Source: a virus
IMG/VR virus record: IMGVR_UViG_3300023297_000059
Span: 1 to 30,733 of that record
Reading direction: 5' to 3' (one strand)
Length of the DNA: 30,733 nucleotides
The notes below the pieces were generated by a model, which was not told the DNA's origin, did no database searches, and saw only the letters and a list, made by a program, of their open reading frames with translations. The position numbers were made by a program, and so were the translations under genes. Shown here piece after piece: positions 8,671-14,893 of the stretch (position 1 is the first letter of the stretch; the number at the start of each line of letters is the position of its first letter).

Positions 8671-8768
8671 ATATACATTCCTCTCATGTTAATAATATTT
8701 AAAAAAAAACATGCTACTACCGTTAGAATTACTAAAAATTCCCACGTCCATAATAAAAAGTTAAACAT
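8667..8768 (-). CDS. 33-residue single-pass membrane protein
   Basis: This small gene starts at ATG 8768-8766, overlapping the stop of the zinc-finger gene, with AAAGGAGG just before it. It ends in TGA at 8669-8667, overlapping the next start (ATGA). The product begins MFNFLLWTWEFLVILTVVAC and continues FFLNIINMRGMYI, i.e. one hydrophobic helix over residues 3-26. Both overlaps, the strong ribosome site and the absence of any other use for the 98-nt gap support a real gene. The role is unknown; a membrane anchor, a holin-like or an exclusion peptide are possible. Confidence 0.7.
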   Translation of the reverse strand: MFNFLLWTWEFLVILTVVACFFLNIINMRGMYI

Positions 8769-8979
8769 CTTCTTCCTCCTTTCTCGCCTGTATACCTTCT
8801 GTCAAATCTCCAATACATTTTTTTGAACAAAAGTTTTTATTCTTATCTAAGTAACTACCCCATAATTCATCATCATGAAAATTTTTTCCGCATTGGTCAC
8901 ACTTTATAGTCTTTGGACTATTAATATCATCGTGCAATCTATCCGTATAGCGTTCGTATTGCTCATCTATATTACGCAT
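8761..8979 (-). CDS. Small zinc-finger protein
   Basis: 72 residues. Cys27-x2-Cys30 (CDQCGKNF) and Cys51-x3-Cys55 (CSKKC) form a likely treble-clef zinc site; the flanks are charged and helical. It overlaps the nuclease gene upstream by 8 nt (8972-8979) and the tiny membrane gene downstream. This position in the recombination operon suggests a DNA- or protein-binding accessory, but that is inference. Confidence 0.7.
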   Translation of the reverse strand: MRNIDEQYERYTDRLHDDINSPKTIKCDQCGKNFHDDELWGSYLDKNKNFCSKKCIGDLTEGIQARKEEEDV

Positions 8980-9526
8980 TGAAAAACCTATGTGCTTTGA
9001 GAATTCCTAAATATAAATCCAAGTCATTATCGCTAGTATACTCGCATACTTTCGGTGGTTTTCCATCCTTTTTCAGCATGAGAGCTATTCTTCTTTCGGC
9101 AGCAATGGCAGTGCTTTTATCATGGTTATATAGATATTTGTAAGCGGCTAATTGCAACCTAAATGTCTTGCTTTCTGTTGCTGGTGTTTTTATATCAATG
9201 ATAACAGGGGTAGTTGATCCACGAATCGCACATACTATGTCAATCGCTCCTGTTAGCATTAGCTCGTCATTATATATTCGTTGCTCTGTGCTTATCAATT
9301 TATCTACCATTTTATCGTACCAGCCACGAAAACTGTTTAGGTAGCCTAATAGGCTTTCGTCAGGCTCGGGGAAGTATTCGTCTAGCATATGTAACTCACA
9401 CAGTAAATGCACTCTTGTACCTCTCTCGCATGCGTTATGTAGTGTCACAGGGTTTATGTGATCGAAGCTAACGTATGGAGAAAATATACTTGTAACTCTG
9501 GTAAACTGTTCTCTTATGCTTTCCAT
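8972..9526 (-). CDS. PD-(D/E)XK nuclease (RecB/Cas4-like), probable RecT partner
   Basis: 184 residues. The RecB-like motifs are in order: RGTRVH (His40), LTGAIDIV (Asp96), VIIDIKTP (Asp111-x-Lys113) and QLAAYKYL (Gln125, Tyr129). All expected catalytic residues are present. Such enzymes in recT operons resect 5' ends to expose single strands for annealing. It is the first gene of the leftward operon and is divergent from the Cro-like regulator. AGGA precedes the ATG at 9526. It could also have a more general nuclease role. Confidence 0.8.
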   Translation of the reverse strand: MESIREQFTRVTSIFSPYVSFDHINPVTLHNACERGTRVHLLCELHMLDEYFPEPDESLLGYLNSFRGWYDKMVDKLISTEQRIYNDELMLTGAIDIVCAIRGSTTPVIIDIKTPATESKTFRLQLAAYKYLYNHDKSTAIAAERRIALMLKKDGKPPKVCEYTSDNDLDLYLGILKAHRFFNA

Positions 9527-9559
9527 TTGTATATCCTGGTTATTCTTTATGAAAACAAC

Positions 9560-9588
9560 TTTACATTAATGACTAATTTTAGCACAAT
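9560..9588 (+). promoter_or_regulatory. Control region between leftward and rightward early operons
   Basis: The 93-bp gap between the nuclease and cro-like starts must hold both early promoters. The best plus candidate is TTTACA (9560-9565), 17-nt spacer, CACAAT (9583-9588). Small palindromes CATTAATG (9564-9571) and CTAA-tt-TTAG (9573-9582) lie inside the spacer, where an operator would be expected. The minus promoter is not clear. Confidence 0.4.
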
Positions 9589-9619
9589 ACATTTTTAATA
9601 ATTTTTAAGGAGGCTTTTT

Positions 9620-9862
9620 ATGGAAGTTGAAGAATATTTAAAGTTTTACGGTATCTCAAAGCAACGTTTTGGAGAGTTTTGCGGAGTAACCAGAATGACT
9701 ATAAATAATATTTCCTCAAAACGTAAGCTAACAAGCATACCGTTAGCTCTTAGGATAGAGGAAGTGACTAATGGTGAGGTAAAAGCTATTAATCTAGTAG
9801 CCGATTCTTGCCTTGACAGATTAAAACTAGTAGAAGCATATAATAAAAAGGTGCAAGCATGA
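9620..9862 (+). CDS. Cro/CI-type helix-turn-helix regulator
   Basis: 80 residues. Residues about 11-35 (ISKQRFGEFCGVTRMTINNI) are a helix-turn-helix, followed by RIEEVTNGEVKAINLV, which resembles Cro-like proteins. A full AAGGAGG precedes the ATG. It heads the rightward operon and is divergent from the recombination operon, the position of cro in lambdoid phages, so it probably represses one or both promoters at 9527-9619. Its stop overlaps the next start (ATGA). A CI-type repressor gene is not visible in the window. Confidence 0.7.
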   Translation: MEVEEYLKFYGISKQRFGEFCGVTRMTINNISSKRKLTSIPLALRIEEVTNGEVKAINLVADSCLDRLKLVEAYNKKVQA

Positions 9863-10083
9863 GAAGGCCTTTTAAAAATCGAAAACAATTAGTAGTATCA
9901 GTAGAACAGAAATATTTCGATTTTCTTATCCATAAGTGTATCGAACTATCGGAAGCAGAAGGATACCCGATATCTGTATCTGAAATTACCAGGCGAGCAT
10001 TAGAGCATTACTTTCCGCTACCTGGCACAATGGATATGCTAGGCGAGGTTAATAACAGTAATAACAAGTATCAAAAGAGGTAA
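9859..10083 (+). CDS. Small basic protein, possibly ribbon-helix-helix
   Basis: 74 residues. The basic N-terminus RRPFKNRKQLVVSVEQKYFD could form the DNA-contacting strand. It is followed by two helices, the second being SVSEITRRALEHYF, which is reminiscent of RHH/MetJ-Arc proteins. It starts in ATGA overlap with the Cro-like gene, which fits a second early regulator. The family call is tentative. Confidence 0.55.
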   Translation: MRRPFKNRKQLVVSVEQKYFDFLIHKCIELSEAEGYPISVSEITRRALEHYFPLPGTMDMLGEVNNSNNKYQKR

Positions 10084-10085
10084 GT

Positions 10086-10448
10086 ATGAATTTAGATTTT
10101 GAGCTAGTTGATTTTTACCCAGAGTATAGTAGCAAACATGCCACTCAGGGGACATTGCATATCTATATAAAGAGCATAGGATTAGATATTAGAGGAATTA
10201 AATATATAAGAAAGAACTCAAGCTCTTATGTATTTTTCCCCGATAAAAGAGGTTGGGATTGTGACGATAAGAAGTTTATTAGGTATTCTGTAATATCTTT
10301 TACAGACAAAGAAACATACAGCGGATTGATAACGGAGATTAGATTATTAATGGATGACTACTTTAAAACATGGGTAAAACCTGAAAATTTACCGACAACA
10401 AAAAAAGAAGCTTATGCTTTGTGGGTAAAAAACAACGATGTAAAATAA
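10086..10448 (+). CDS. SpoVG-like fold protein (tentative)
   Basis: 120 residues. Residues about 18-95 run LHIYIKSIGLDIRGIKYIRK, then YVFFPDKRGWD, then YSVISFTDKETYSGLI. This is strand-rich with a helical end, like the short SpoVG-like proteins common in phages. The C-terminal 25 residues are a polar tail. It starts 3 nt after the previous stop. SpoVG relatives bind nucleic acid, but whether this one does is unknown. A second SpoVG-like protein is at 15953-16231. Confidence 0.55.
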   Translation: MNLDFELVDFYPEYSSKHATQGTLHIYIKSIGLDIRGIKYIRKNSSSYVFFPDKRGWDCDDKKFIRYSVISFTDKETYSGLITEIRLLMDDYFKTWVKPENLPTTKKEAYALWVKNNDVK

Positions 10449-10465
10449 TATTGGGTTAAGAATAT

Positions 10466-10960
10466 ATGAAAATTCCAAAAAATTATAAAGATATTACTGG
10501 TAATAGATATGGAAACTTAGTTGTAGAAAAATTTTCTCATACTCAAGCAGTTAAAGGTCAAAAAAAAAGAAGCCATTGGATTTGCAAATGTGATTGTGGC
10601 AATAGAATTATATTAAGTAGGAAAATTCTTTCAGAGAGAAGGGATAAAGAAAACCTTTCGTGTGGGTGTATTCCTAGAAACAGTACAAGTCCTAATTGCT
10701 GCAAGAGAGATTTACAAGAAGCTAAGGAAAGATGTTATTTAAATATATTGAATAAAGTAAAGCCAAACGGCGAATGTTTAGAGTGGGAGGGCTATTGTGA
10801 AAAAGGGATTACTCCAATGATTTCTTTTTTATCTAAAAAAATGTCTGTAAGAAGGTTTTTATGGATATATAGCGGTAAAGAAATAACAGATGAATCGAAA
10901 ATATCGCATTCTTGTGGAAACAATAAGTGCGTTAACATTAAACACTTAAAGGGATTATAA
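10466..10960 (+). CDS. HNH homing-type endonuclease with N-terminal zinc ribbon
   Basis: 164 residues. The N-terminus has the motif TGNRYGNLVV, then CKCDCG (Cys40, 42, 44) and SCGC (Cys66, 68), a zinc-binding DNA-recognition module frequent in phage homing endonucleases. The C-terminus carries the HNH core: ISHSCGNNKCVNIKHL with His148, Cys150, Asn153, Cys155 and His160. It is much more AT-rich than the gene before it and has a weak ribosome site, signs of insertion as a free-standing selfish gene. It stops 2 nt before the ParB-like gene. Confidence 0.8.
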   Translation: MKIPKNYKDITGNRYGNLVVEKFSHTQAVKGQKKRSHWICKCDCGNRIILSRKILSERRDKENLSCGCIPRNSTSPNCCKRDLQEAKERCYLNILNKVKPNGECLEWEGYCEKGITPMISFLSKKMSVRRFLWIYSGKEITDESKISHSCGNNKCVNIKHLKGL

Positions 10961-10961
10961 C

Positions 10962-11708
10962 ATGGAATATTTAGAGAAAACAACAGATTATAATAAATTT
11001 AGTTTGATAGAAGGAAATAGAAAAATAAATAAAAACCATCTTCAAGCACTAAAAAAATCTATTACAGATAAAAATCTTTTACATTTAAACCCTATTTTAA
11101 TTGATAGAGATTTTTTAGTATTGGATGGTCAACATAGGTTAGAAGCTTGTAAAAATCTTGACATACCAGTTTTTTATAGAATTATAGAAGATACAGAGCT
11201 AAGGGCGGTTTGGCAATTAAACACAAATAGGAAAAATTGGAAGACAGAAGATTATTTAAATTTCTATATTGAATGTATCAAGGATAAAAATTATATAGCA
11301 TTGAAGGAGTTTATAGATAAACATTCACTTACACTAATTAAAACTTTTATTTTTTTAGGATTCAAATATAGAGCTAAAAAATATAAAGATACATTTATGC
11401 AGGGTGATTTTTGTTTTGATTTTGATATAGAAAATGTTGAAGATAGAATTTATAAATATAAAAATTTTATTGAATTCTGTGATAGTAGAGATTTAGATGG
11501 TTTTTCTTCTTTTTTGTTAGATACTTTTATTTTAGCCTTTTTAGATTTTATTGGTAGTAAAAAGATTCAATGGAATAAATTTTATAAACAAATAAAAGAA
11601 CACCCTACTTTGTTAGTTAGGTGTTACAATAGATTTCAGTTTTTAGAAATGTTGCTTAAATTATATAACAAAAATAGTTCGTATAAAATAGAAATATCTG
11701 ATTTATAA
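10962..11708 (+). CDS. ParB/sulfiredoxin-fold domain protein
   Basis: 248 residues. The N-terminal ParB-like domain (about 11-80) has the core FLVLDGQHRLEACKNLDIPV (GQHR at 56-59). The remaining 165 residues are helical and very Lys/Phe/Ile-rich, without a recognised domain; a ParB helix-turn-helix is not obvious. It is strongly AT-biased like the HNH gene before it, so the pair may have arrived together. Phage ParB-like proteins range from CTP-binding partition factors to nucleases and modification-linked enzymes; the role here is open. Confidence 0.7.
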   Translation: MEYLEKTTDYNKFSLIEGNRKINKNHLQALKKSITDKNLLHLNPILIDRDFLVLDGQHRLEACKNLDIPVFYRIIEDTELRAVWQLNTNRKNWKTEDYLNFYIECIKDKNYIALKEFIDKHSLTLIKTFIFLGFKYRAKKYKDTFMQGDFCFDFDIENVEDRIYKYKNFIEFCDSRDLDGFSSFLLDTFILAFLDFIGSKKIQWNKFYKQIKEHPTLLVRCYNRFQFLEMLLKLYNKNSSYKIEISDL

Positions 11709-11729
11709 AGGAAAACAAAGAGGTGTAAA

Positions 11730-11993
11730 ATGGAAATAGACAGACGAGCTTCAGTAGCAAAATTAAGAGAAGATATAATAAATGTGCTGAACGACAGTGG
11801 CGTAACACCTGAAGAGGCAGCGTTTGCCTTTGGGCTTATTTTAGGCACTACCTGTAAGCCTTACGGTGAAGCGGTGAATTTATCTACTCGTGATGGTAGA
11901 AAAGCCCTAGAAGGCTTTGTGTCGGACGGTATGAAGAAGGTACTTGAAGAGATCAAAAGACAAGAATTTAAAACAAAAAACGTAGAGGGTTAG
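11730..11993 (+). CDS. Hypothetical helical protein
   Basis: 87 residues with GAGGTG before the ATG. Helices separated by a turn are likely (SVAKLREDIINVLNDSG, then TPEEAAFAFGLILGTTC). It is not membrane-bound. Its GC is higher than that of the ParB gene, so it marks the return to phage-like composition. It stops 2 nt before the next gene. No family is recognised. Confidence 0.65.
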   Translation: MEIDRRASVAKLREDIINVLNDSGVTPEEAAFAFGLILGTTCKPYGEAVNLSTRDGRKALEGFVSDGMKKVLEEIKRQEFKTKNVEG

Positions 11994-11995
11994 TA

Positions 11996-12241
11996 ATGGA
12001 TAAACAAAGTAAACTTTTAGATAAAATGGGAATTAGTATAATAAATTTAATCGACGATGAAGAGCTTAATAAATATGCATCTAAATTTGATATTATTTAT
12101 ACTTTAATTGGTGCTTTAGCTAGCTGTTCCGTTAGTAATAGAATAAGAACACCTATCTTGCATGGGATGATAGATCAAATAGTTCCTAGCGTAGAAAAAA
12201 TAGCATGTCAGACAAGAAATAAAGAGGTAGACGATGAGTGA
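11996..12241 (+). CDS. Hypothetical protein
   Basis: 81 residues with GAGGG before the ATG. It is soluble and mostly helical, with a conserved-looking core FDIIYTLIGALASCSVSNR. The stop overlaps the start of the DUF551-like gene by 8 nt. In size and arrangement it resembles the preceding gene, but no sequence repeat is evident. Function unknown. Confidence 0.6.
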   Translation: MDKQSKLLDKMGISIINLIDDEELNKYASKFDIIYTLIGALASCSVSNRIRTPILHGMIDQIVPSVEKIACQTRNKEVDDE

Positions 12242-12452
12242 GTGGATATCAGTAGAAGATCAGTTGCCAAAAAAAGGTGAACTAGTATTGGTTTTTTTAA
12301 ATACTAAAAAGTACGTAATGAGTGAGTATTGTTCATCGTGGAATAGGGGATGCGGTGCGATGTTTGTAAGCAGTAAAACATTTATAGGGTGTGATGATGA
12401 AGCAACCTATTGGAGACCATTACCCACGCCACCAGAGGTTGACGATGAGTGA
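12234..12452 (+). CDS. DUF551-like protein
   Basis: 72 residues with the family's end motifs: WISVEDQLPKKGELVLVF at the N-terminus and ATYWRPLPTPPE at the C-terminus. DUF551 proteins are common small cargo in phages and prophages of Gram-negative bacteria; their function is unknown. It overlaps both neighbours (8 nt upstream, 8 nt downstream). Confidence 0.8.
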   Translation: MSEWISVEDQLPKKGELVLVFLNTKKYVMSEYCSSWNRGCGAMFVSSKTFIGCDDEATYWRPLPTPPEVDDE

Positions 12453-12606
12453 GGATTTTATAAACTTTAAGAAAGTTCCTAGACAAGATCGCCCTAAAAT
12501 ATTAGAGGAAATGTGTAAATTGGCTCTAAGTGATGACGAGACAGATAATGATACTAAAAACGATGCAAATTTTCTTTTAAAGATTATGGGAGTAAAAAAT
12601 GGCTAG
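12445..12606 (+). CDS. Small hypothetical protein
   Basis: 53 residues starting at ATG 12445, which overlaps the end of the DUF551-like gene in the same way as its neighbours do. A longer in-frame start at 12391 would lie deep inside that gene and lacks a ribosome site. The product is hydrophilic and acidic (LALSDDETDNDTKNDANFL). GGGAG near its 3' end serves as the ribosome site of the next gene, whose ATG at 12599 overlaps it. Confidence 0.55.
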   Translation: MSEDFINFKKVPRQDRPKILEEMCKLALSDDETDNDTKNDANFLLKIMGVKNG

Positions 12607-13138
12607 TACAACAGTACCAAGAGTTTTTACGTTTGATGATGTAGACTGTAAAAGAGCGGAAATACCGATACCACCAGCTTCATGAATATTTATTGCTGAT
12701 GATGATTTTATGAGAATTAGAGAGCTTGCGTTAATAATTAACAAAAAGTATCCGAAAATGATCATCGACACATCGAGACAAAACAGCGTAATACCATTTT
12801 ATACTGGTGAGCAAGTAATGGATTATCTACCAGCGCATCAAGATGATTACATGTGTGCTTTTATCAATTATAACATGTTATTTAAGAGTGGTGTTGAAAT
12901 ATTTGAAGCTTGCCGAGAGTTTAATAAAACAAAGTCATTACGTGTATTACCAACCATCGGCTTTAGCACATTAGCAAAAGATAAAGATGCATGCATTAAA
13001 GCTGGCATGGCTGATTTTATTACGTTGCCTTTTATTGATCAAAAGGTATGCCAAGTCATGCGTAACATCGAGTTATTGCAATGGGCTTTCCAGGGCAAGG
13101 GTTCATTAAAAACAACTGAATCATGTGCGGTAATGTAA
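12599..13138 (+). pseudogene. Receiver-domain-like gene interrupted by in-frame TGA
   Basis: ATG 12599 has a good ribosome site (GGGAG) and overlaps the previous gene. After 28 codons (ending PIPPAS) a TGA occurs at 12683-12685. The same frame then continues as IFIADDDF, the first strand and acidic pocket of a CheY-like receiver, up to 13138. The next ATG, 12710, lacks a ribosome site and would delete that strand. The receiver signature is clear in CREFNKTKSLRVLP and CIKAGMADFITLPF. The phosphoacceptor Asp is replaced by Asn (FINYNM, where MDINM is usual) and the switch Lys by Leu (TLP for TKP), so it should not be phosphorylated. It may be a pseudogene, a read-through gene, or carry a sequencing error. 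Confidence 0.6.
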
Positions 13139-13149
13139 GGAGGTATAAG

Positions 13150-13386
13150 ATGGCTACAGTAGCAGCTAGATATTTAAGAAATGGATCTATAACATGGCGA
13201 GTGCAATTTAGAAGAGTAGGGTGCCCTTGGTTTTCTAAGTCTTTTACGTCTAAAAAGGAAGCAAGAGAATATGCCATAATGCACGAAGCTTCTTTCATTG
13301 AAAATCCAGAAAAATATATTAGAGATCAAAACTTTTTAGAGGATATGCGAAAAAGAGAGTTTAAAAGAAAGCCTAGAGGTCTTTAA
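13150..13386 (+). CDS. Orphan integrase arm-type DNA-binding domain
   Basis: 78 residues from ATG 13150, chosen because AAGGAGG lies 6 nt upstream; an earlier in-frame ATG at 13123 has none. The pattern NGSITWRVQFRR, then WFSKSFTSKKEAREYA, matches the three-stranded arm-binding N-terminal domain of tyrosine integrases. No core-binding or catalytic domain follows: after EDMRKREFKRKPRGL the gene stops. It may be an integrase remnant or an independent DNA-binding protein, such as a Xis-like factor. It sits just before a gene-free region full of inverted repeats, which could be its target. Confidence 0.55.
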   Translation: MATVAARYLRNGSITWRVQFRRVGCPWFSKSFTSKKEAREYAIMHEASFIENPEKYIRDQNFLEDMRKREFKRKPRGL

Positions 13387-13396
13387 TCTAGGCTTT
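13368..13396 (+). terminator. Hairpin around the stop codon of the orphan arm-domain gene
   Basis: AAAGCCTAGA (13368-13377) pairs perfectly with TCTAGGCTTT (13387-13396), and the TAA stop lies in the 9-nt loop. The 3' arm ends in only three T, so termination may be partial. Confidence 0.5.
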
Positions 13397-13500
13397 CAAC
13401 TATATCGTATGGGATCCGTATGAGATCAAATTTATCTTGCTGTATCAAGCTTTTGATGGCAAGCAGCTTTTATGAAATTAAGTAGTTGTTAAAATGAAGA

Positions 13501-13541
13501 AGCCCCTAAAGAGCTGGTCTCTAGGGGCTATGTATTTTTTT
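13501..13541 (+). terminator. Rho-independent terminator
   Basis: AGCCCCTA (13501-13508) pairs with TAGGGGCT (13522-13529); a few nucleotides later comes a run of seven T. It would end the rightward transcript that began at the Cro-like gene, before the replication initiator. Confidence 0.85.
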
Positions 13542-13613
13542 GCTATTTCAATCCAAGTATTACTTGAACCAAATAACTTATCAAGTCTATGCTCAATACC
13601 AACAAAAAACAAC

Positions 13614-13704
13614 AATCAAAGATAGACTAACATATCTGTGTAATCAGCACAATATGTTATTTGAAAAACTAAATGAAGTCTCAGACTTTAGCCTATCTTT
13701 GATT
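13614..13704 (+). ncRNA. Candidate structured RNA or DNA element with three-way junction
   Basis: A perfect 12-bp closing stem, AATCAAAGATAG (13614-13625) with CTATCTTTGATT (13693-13704), encloses two hairpins. The first is AACATAT-c-TGTG with CACA-ATATGTT (13629-13658, 7-nt loop). The second is TGAAGTC-tca-GACTTTA (13674-13690, one G-U pair). No promoter or U-tract was identified, so it could be part of the leader of the replication gene or act as DNA. Confidence 0.45.
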
Positions 13705-13721
13705 TTCCTTCAACAAAAAAC

Positions 13722-13741
13722 GTAGTTAAAATATTAACTAC
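13722..13741. promoter_or_regulatory. Palindromic operator candidate before the replication gene
   Basis: GTAGTTAA-aata-TTAACTAC is perfectly symmetric and ends 24 nt before the ATG at 13766. A related half-site, GTAGTTgTTAAAAT, occurs near 13482-13495. A dimeric regulator such as the Cro-like protein could bind, but the 9527-9619 region has no obvious copy. Confidence 0.45.
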
Positions 13742-13765
13742 TAGCATTATAAAGGAAAGTTTACT

Positions 13766-14821
13766 ATGACATCATATCAATTAACTTCTGAAGTTACTGC
13801 AATAGGAGAAATCAGTGTGACAGGAAATGTAATTCCCTCTCATTGGTTGCAAGCTATAACATTCGATAACGGTAAGCCATATTTTGTAGCAGTAATGTTA
13901 TTAAGTGAGATTAGATATTGGTATACACCAACTGAAATAGAAGATGAAGAGACAGGACTTGTAGTCAAAGTAAAAAACAAATTTAAGGCAGATTTTCTTC
14001 AAAGGTCTACAAAAAAATTAGCTGAAAAATTTGGTTTTTCAGAAAAACAAGTAAAGGATGCGTTACGCTTTTTAGAGAAAAAAGGGTTCATAAAACGACA
14101 TTTTCGTACTATTTCATATGGTGATGGAATCGTAGCCTCTAACGTTCAGTTCATTGAGATTATTCCAGAATCAATAAGGAACATTCAAAAAATCCCTACC
14201 TATGGACGTGCAAGTCCTAGCGCCAGGACGTGCAAGTCCGAGGGGGAGGACACCCAGGGGGGGACGTATACAAAGAATACTACATCTATTACTACAAATA
14301 TTTATAAAGTCAATGAAGAGGCAAAGCCTCAGTCAATGCCCTCACAGAAAAAGAAGATTAAGAATCCAATAGACTTTCTTGAAACATCAGAAGAAAAAAA
14401 ATACTATCGTACTCTTATCAAGCTTGTTCCAGAGGAAGGGAAAAGTCTTGATCCTTCATCCGTGTCAGCATGGATAAAAGAGTTTGGAGTCTCTCGAGTA
14501 AAAGAATCAGTTATTGTGTACTGGGAACAAGTAGCTAAGTCTAAAAACGATGTAAAAGTACCAATTCCTAGAGAAGCAGGGGGTTATATTCGCAATATAT
14601 TAAATAATCTTACGATAAAGCCTGAAAATGATAACACTAGAATGAATAAAGAATATGCTAAAGAGCTATCTAAAAATAACTTACATGTAAAAGCGTTGGA
14701 TAAGTACGCTAAAATAGAAGCTGGCTCTTTCATTGATGAGATTTATTATAACGCACCACCAGAAGCCTTCAAAAAGTGGTTGAATGATAAGATTGAAGCA
14801 TCAAAAGAATATGCTGCTTGA
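13766..14821 (+). CDS. Replication initiator, lambda O-like organisation
   Basis: 351 residues with AAAGGAAAG before the ATG. The N-terminal region (about 20-135) contains a winged helix: STKKLAEKFGFSEKQVKDAL, then RFLEKKGFIKRHF. A polar linker follows at about 141-172, and its DNA holds regularly spaced GGAC boxes (14204-14265). The C-terminal part (from about 205) is a soluble helical domain, FLETSEEKKYYRTLIKLVPE onward. This order, an origin-binding domain, a linker encoding the origin and a C-terminal helicase-recruiting domain, matches lambda O-type initiators. No helicase or loader gene follows, so host helicase is probably used. Confidence 0.65.
   Translation: MTSYQLTSEVTAIGEISVTGNVIPSHWLQAITFDNGKPYFVAVMLLSEIRYWYTPTEIEDEETGLVVKVKNKFKADFLQRSTKKLAEKFGFSEKQVKDALRFLEKKGFIKRHFRTISYGDGIVASNVQFIEIIPESIRNIQKIPTYGRASPSARTCKSEGEDTQGGTYTKNTTSITTNIYKVNEEAKPQSMPSQKKKIKNPIDFLETSEEKKYYRTLIKLVPEEGKSLDPSSVSAWIKEFGVSRVKESVIVYWEQVAKSKNDVKVPIPREAGGYIRNILNNLTIKPENDNTRMNKEYAKELSKNNLHVKALDKYAKIEAGSFIDEIYYNAPPEAFKKWLNDKIEASKEYAA
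14204..14330. other. Putative replication origin inside the initiator gene
   Basis: GGACGTGCAAGTCC occurs at 14204-14217 and 14226-14239. Each copy is a near-palindrome (GGAC-n-TGCA-n-GTCC). A degenerate GGAC box follows at 14248, making a 22-bp period, and another GGACGT at 14262. The G-rich iteron block is unlike the surrounding AT-rich gene. It is followed by about 60 bp of very AT-rich sequence (CTACAAATATTTATAAAG), suited to strand opening. Confidence 0.65.
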
Positions 14822-14831
14822 TTAAAAAGCA

Positions 14832-14860
14832 TTGACGTATATATAGCCTTAATGTAACAT
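14832..14860 (+). promoter_or_regulatory. Sigma70-like promoter before the Hc1-like gene
   Basis: TTGACG (14832-14837), 17-nt spacer, TAACAT (14855-14860). It begins 10 nt after the initiator gene ends and lies about 34 nt before the ATG at 14894. TAACAT and ATGTTA form a small inverted repeat across the start-site region. Confidence 0.6.
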
Positions 14861-14893
14861 GTATTGCATTAATGTTAACGAGAGGATAAACAA

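Larger units (their letters stand above)
13387..13765. other. 379-bp gene-free control region with stacked inverted repeats
   Basis: No convincing gene is present. Contents, left to right: a hairpin CTTGC/GCAAG plus ATCAA/TTGAT (13436-13463); a rho-independent terminator (13501-13541); a palindrome CAAGTA-t-TACTTG (13554-13566); a three-way-junction fold (13614-13704) flanked by direct repeats CAACAAAAAAC (13600-13610, 13711-13721); and a palindrome GTAGTTAA-aata-TTAACTAC (13722-13741) just before the replication gene. The layout suggests control of replication by an operator, an RNA, or both. Confidence 0.6.

Noticed and set aside
12683-12685. TGA as a sense codon throughout the phage
   Set aside because: TGA closes many well-defined genes here, often in ATGA overlaps, so the standard code applies.
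13494-13625. 43-codon frame starting MKKPLKSW with a hydrophobic stretch, resembling a type I toxin
   Set aside because: No ribosome site; the frame runs through a strong terminator hairpin and ends inside the three-way-junction stem. Probably chance.
13600-13721. MITE-type mobile element
   Set aside because: The direct repeats are 3 and 6 nt away from the inverted repeats rather than adjacent, so they are not a clean target duplication.
13540-13725. 61-codon open frame with TTG start
   Set aside because: No ribosome site, start in the terminator T-run, and it runs across the inverted-repeat element.
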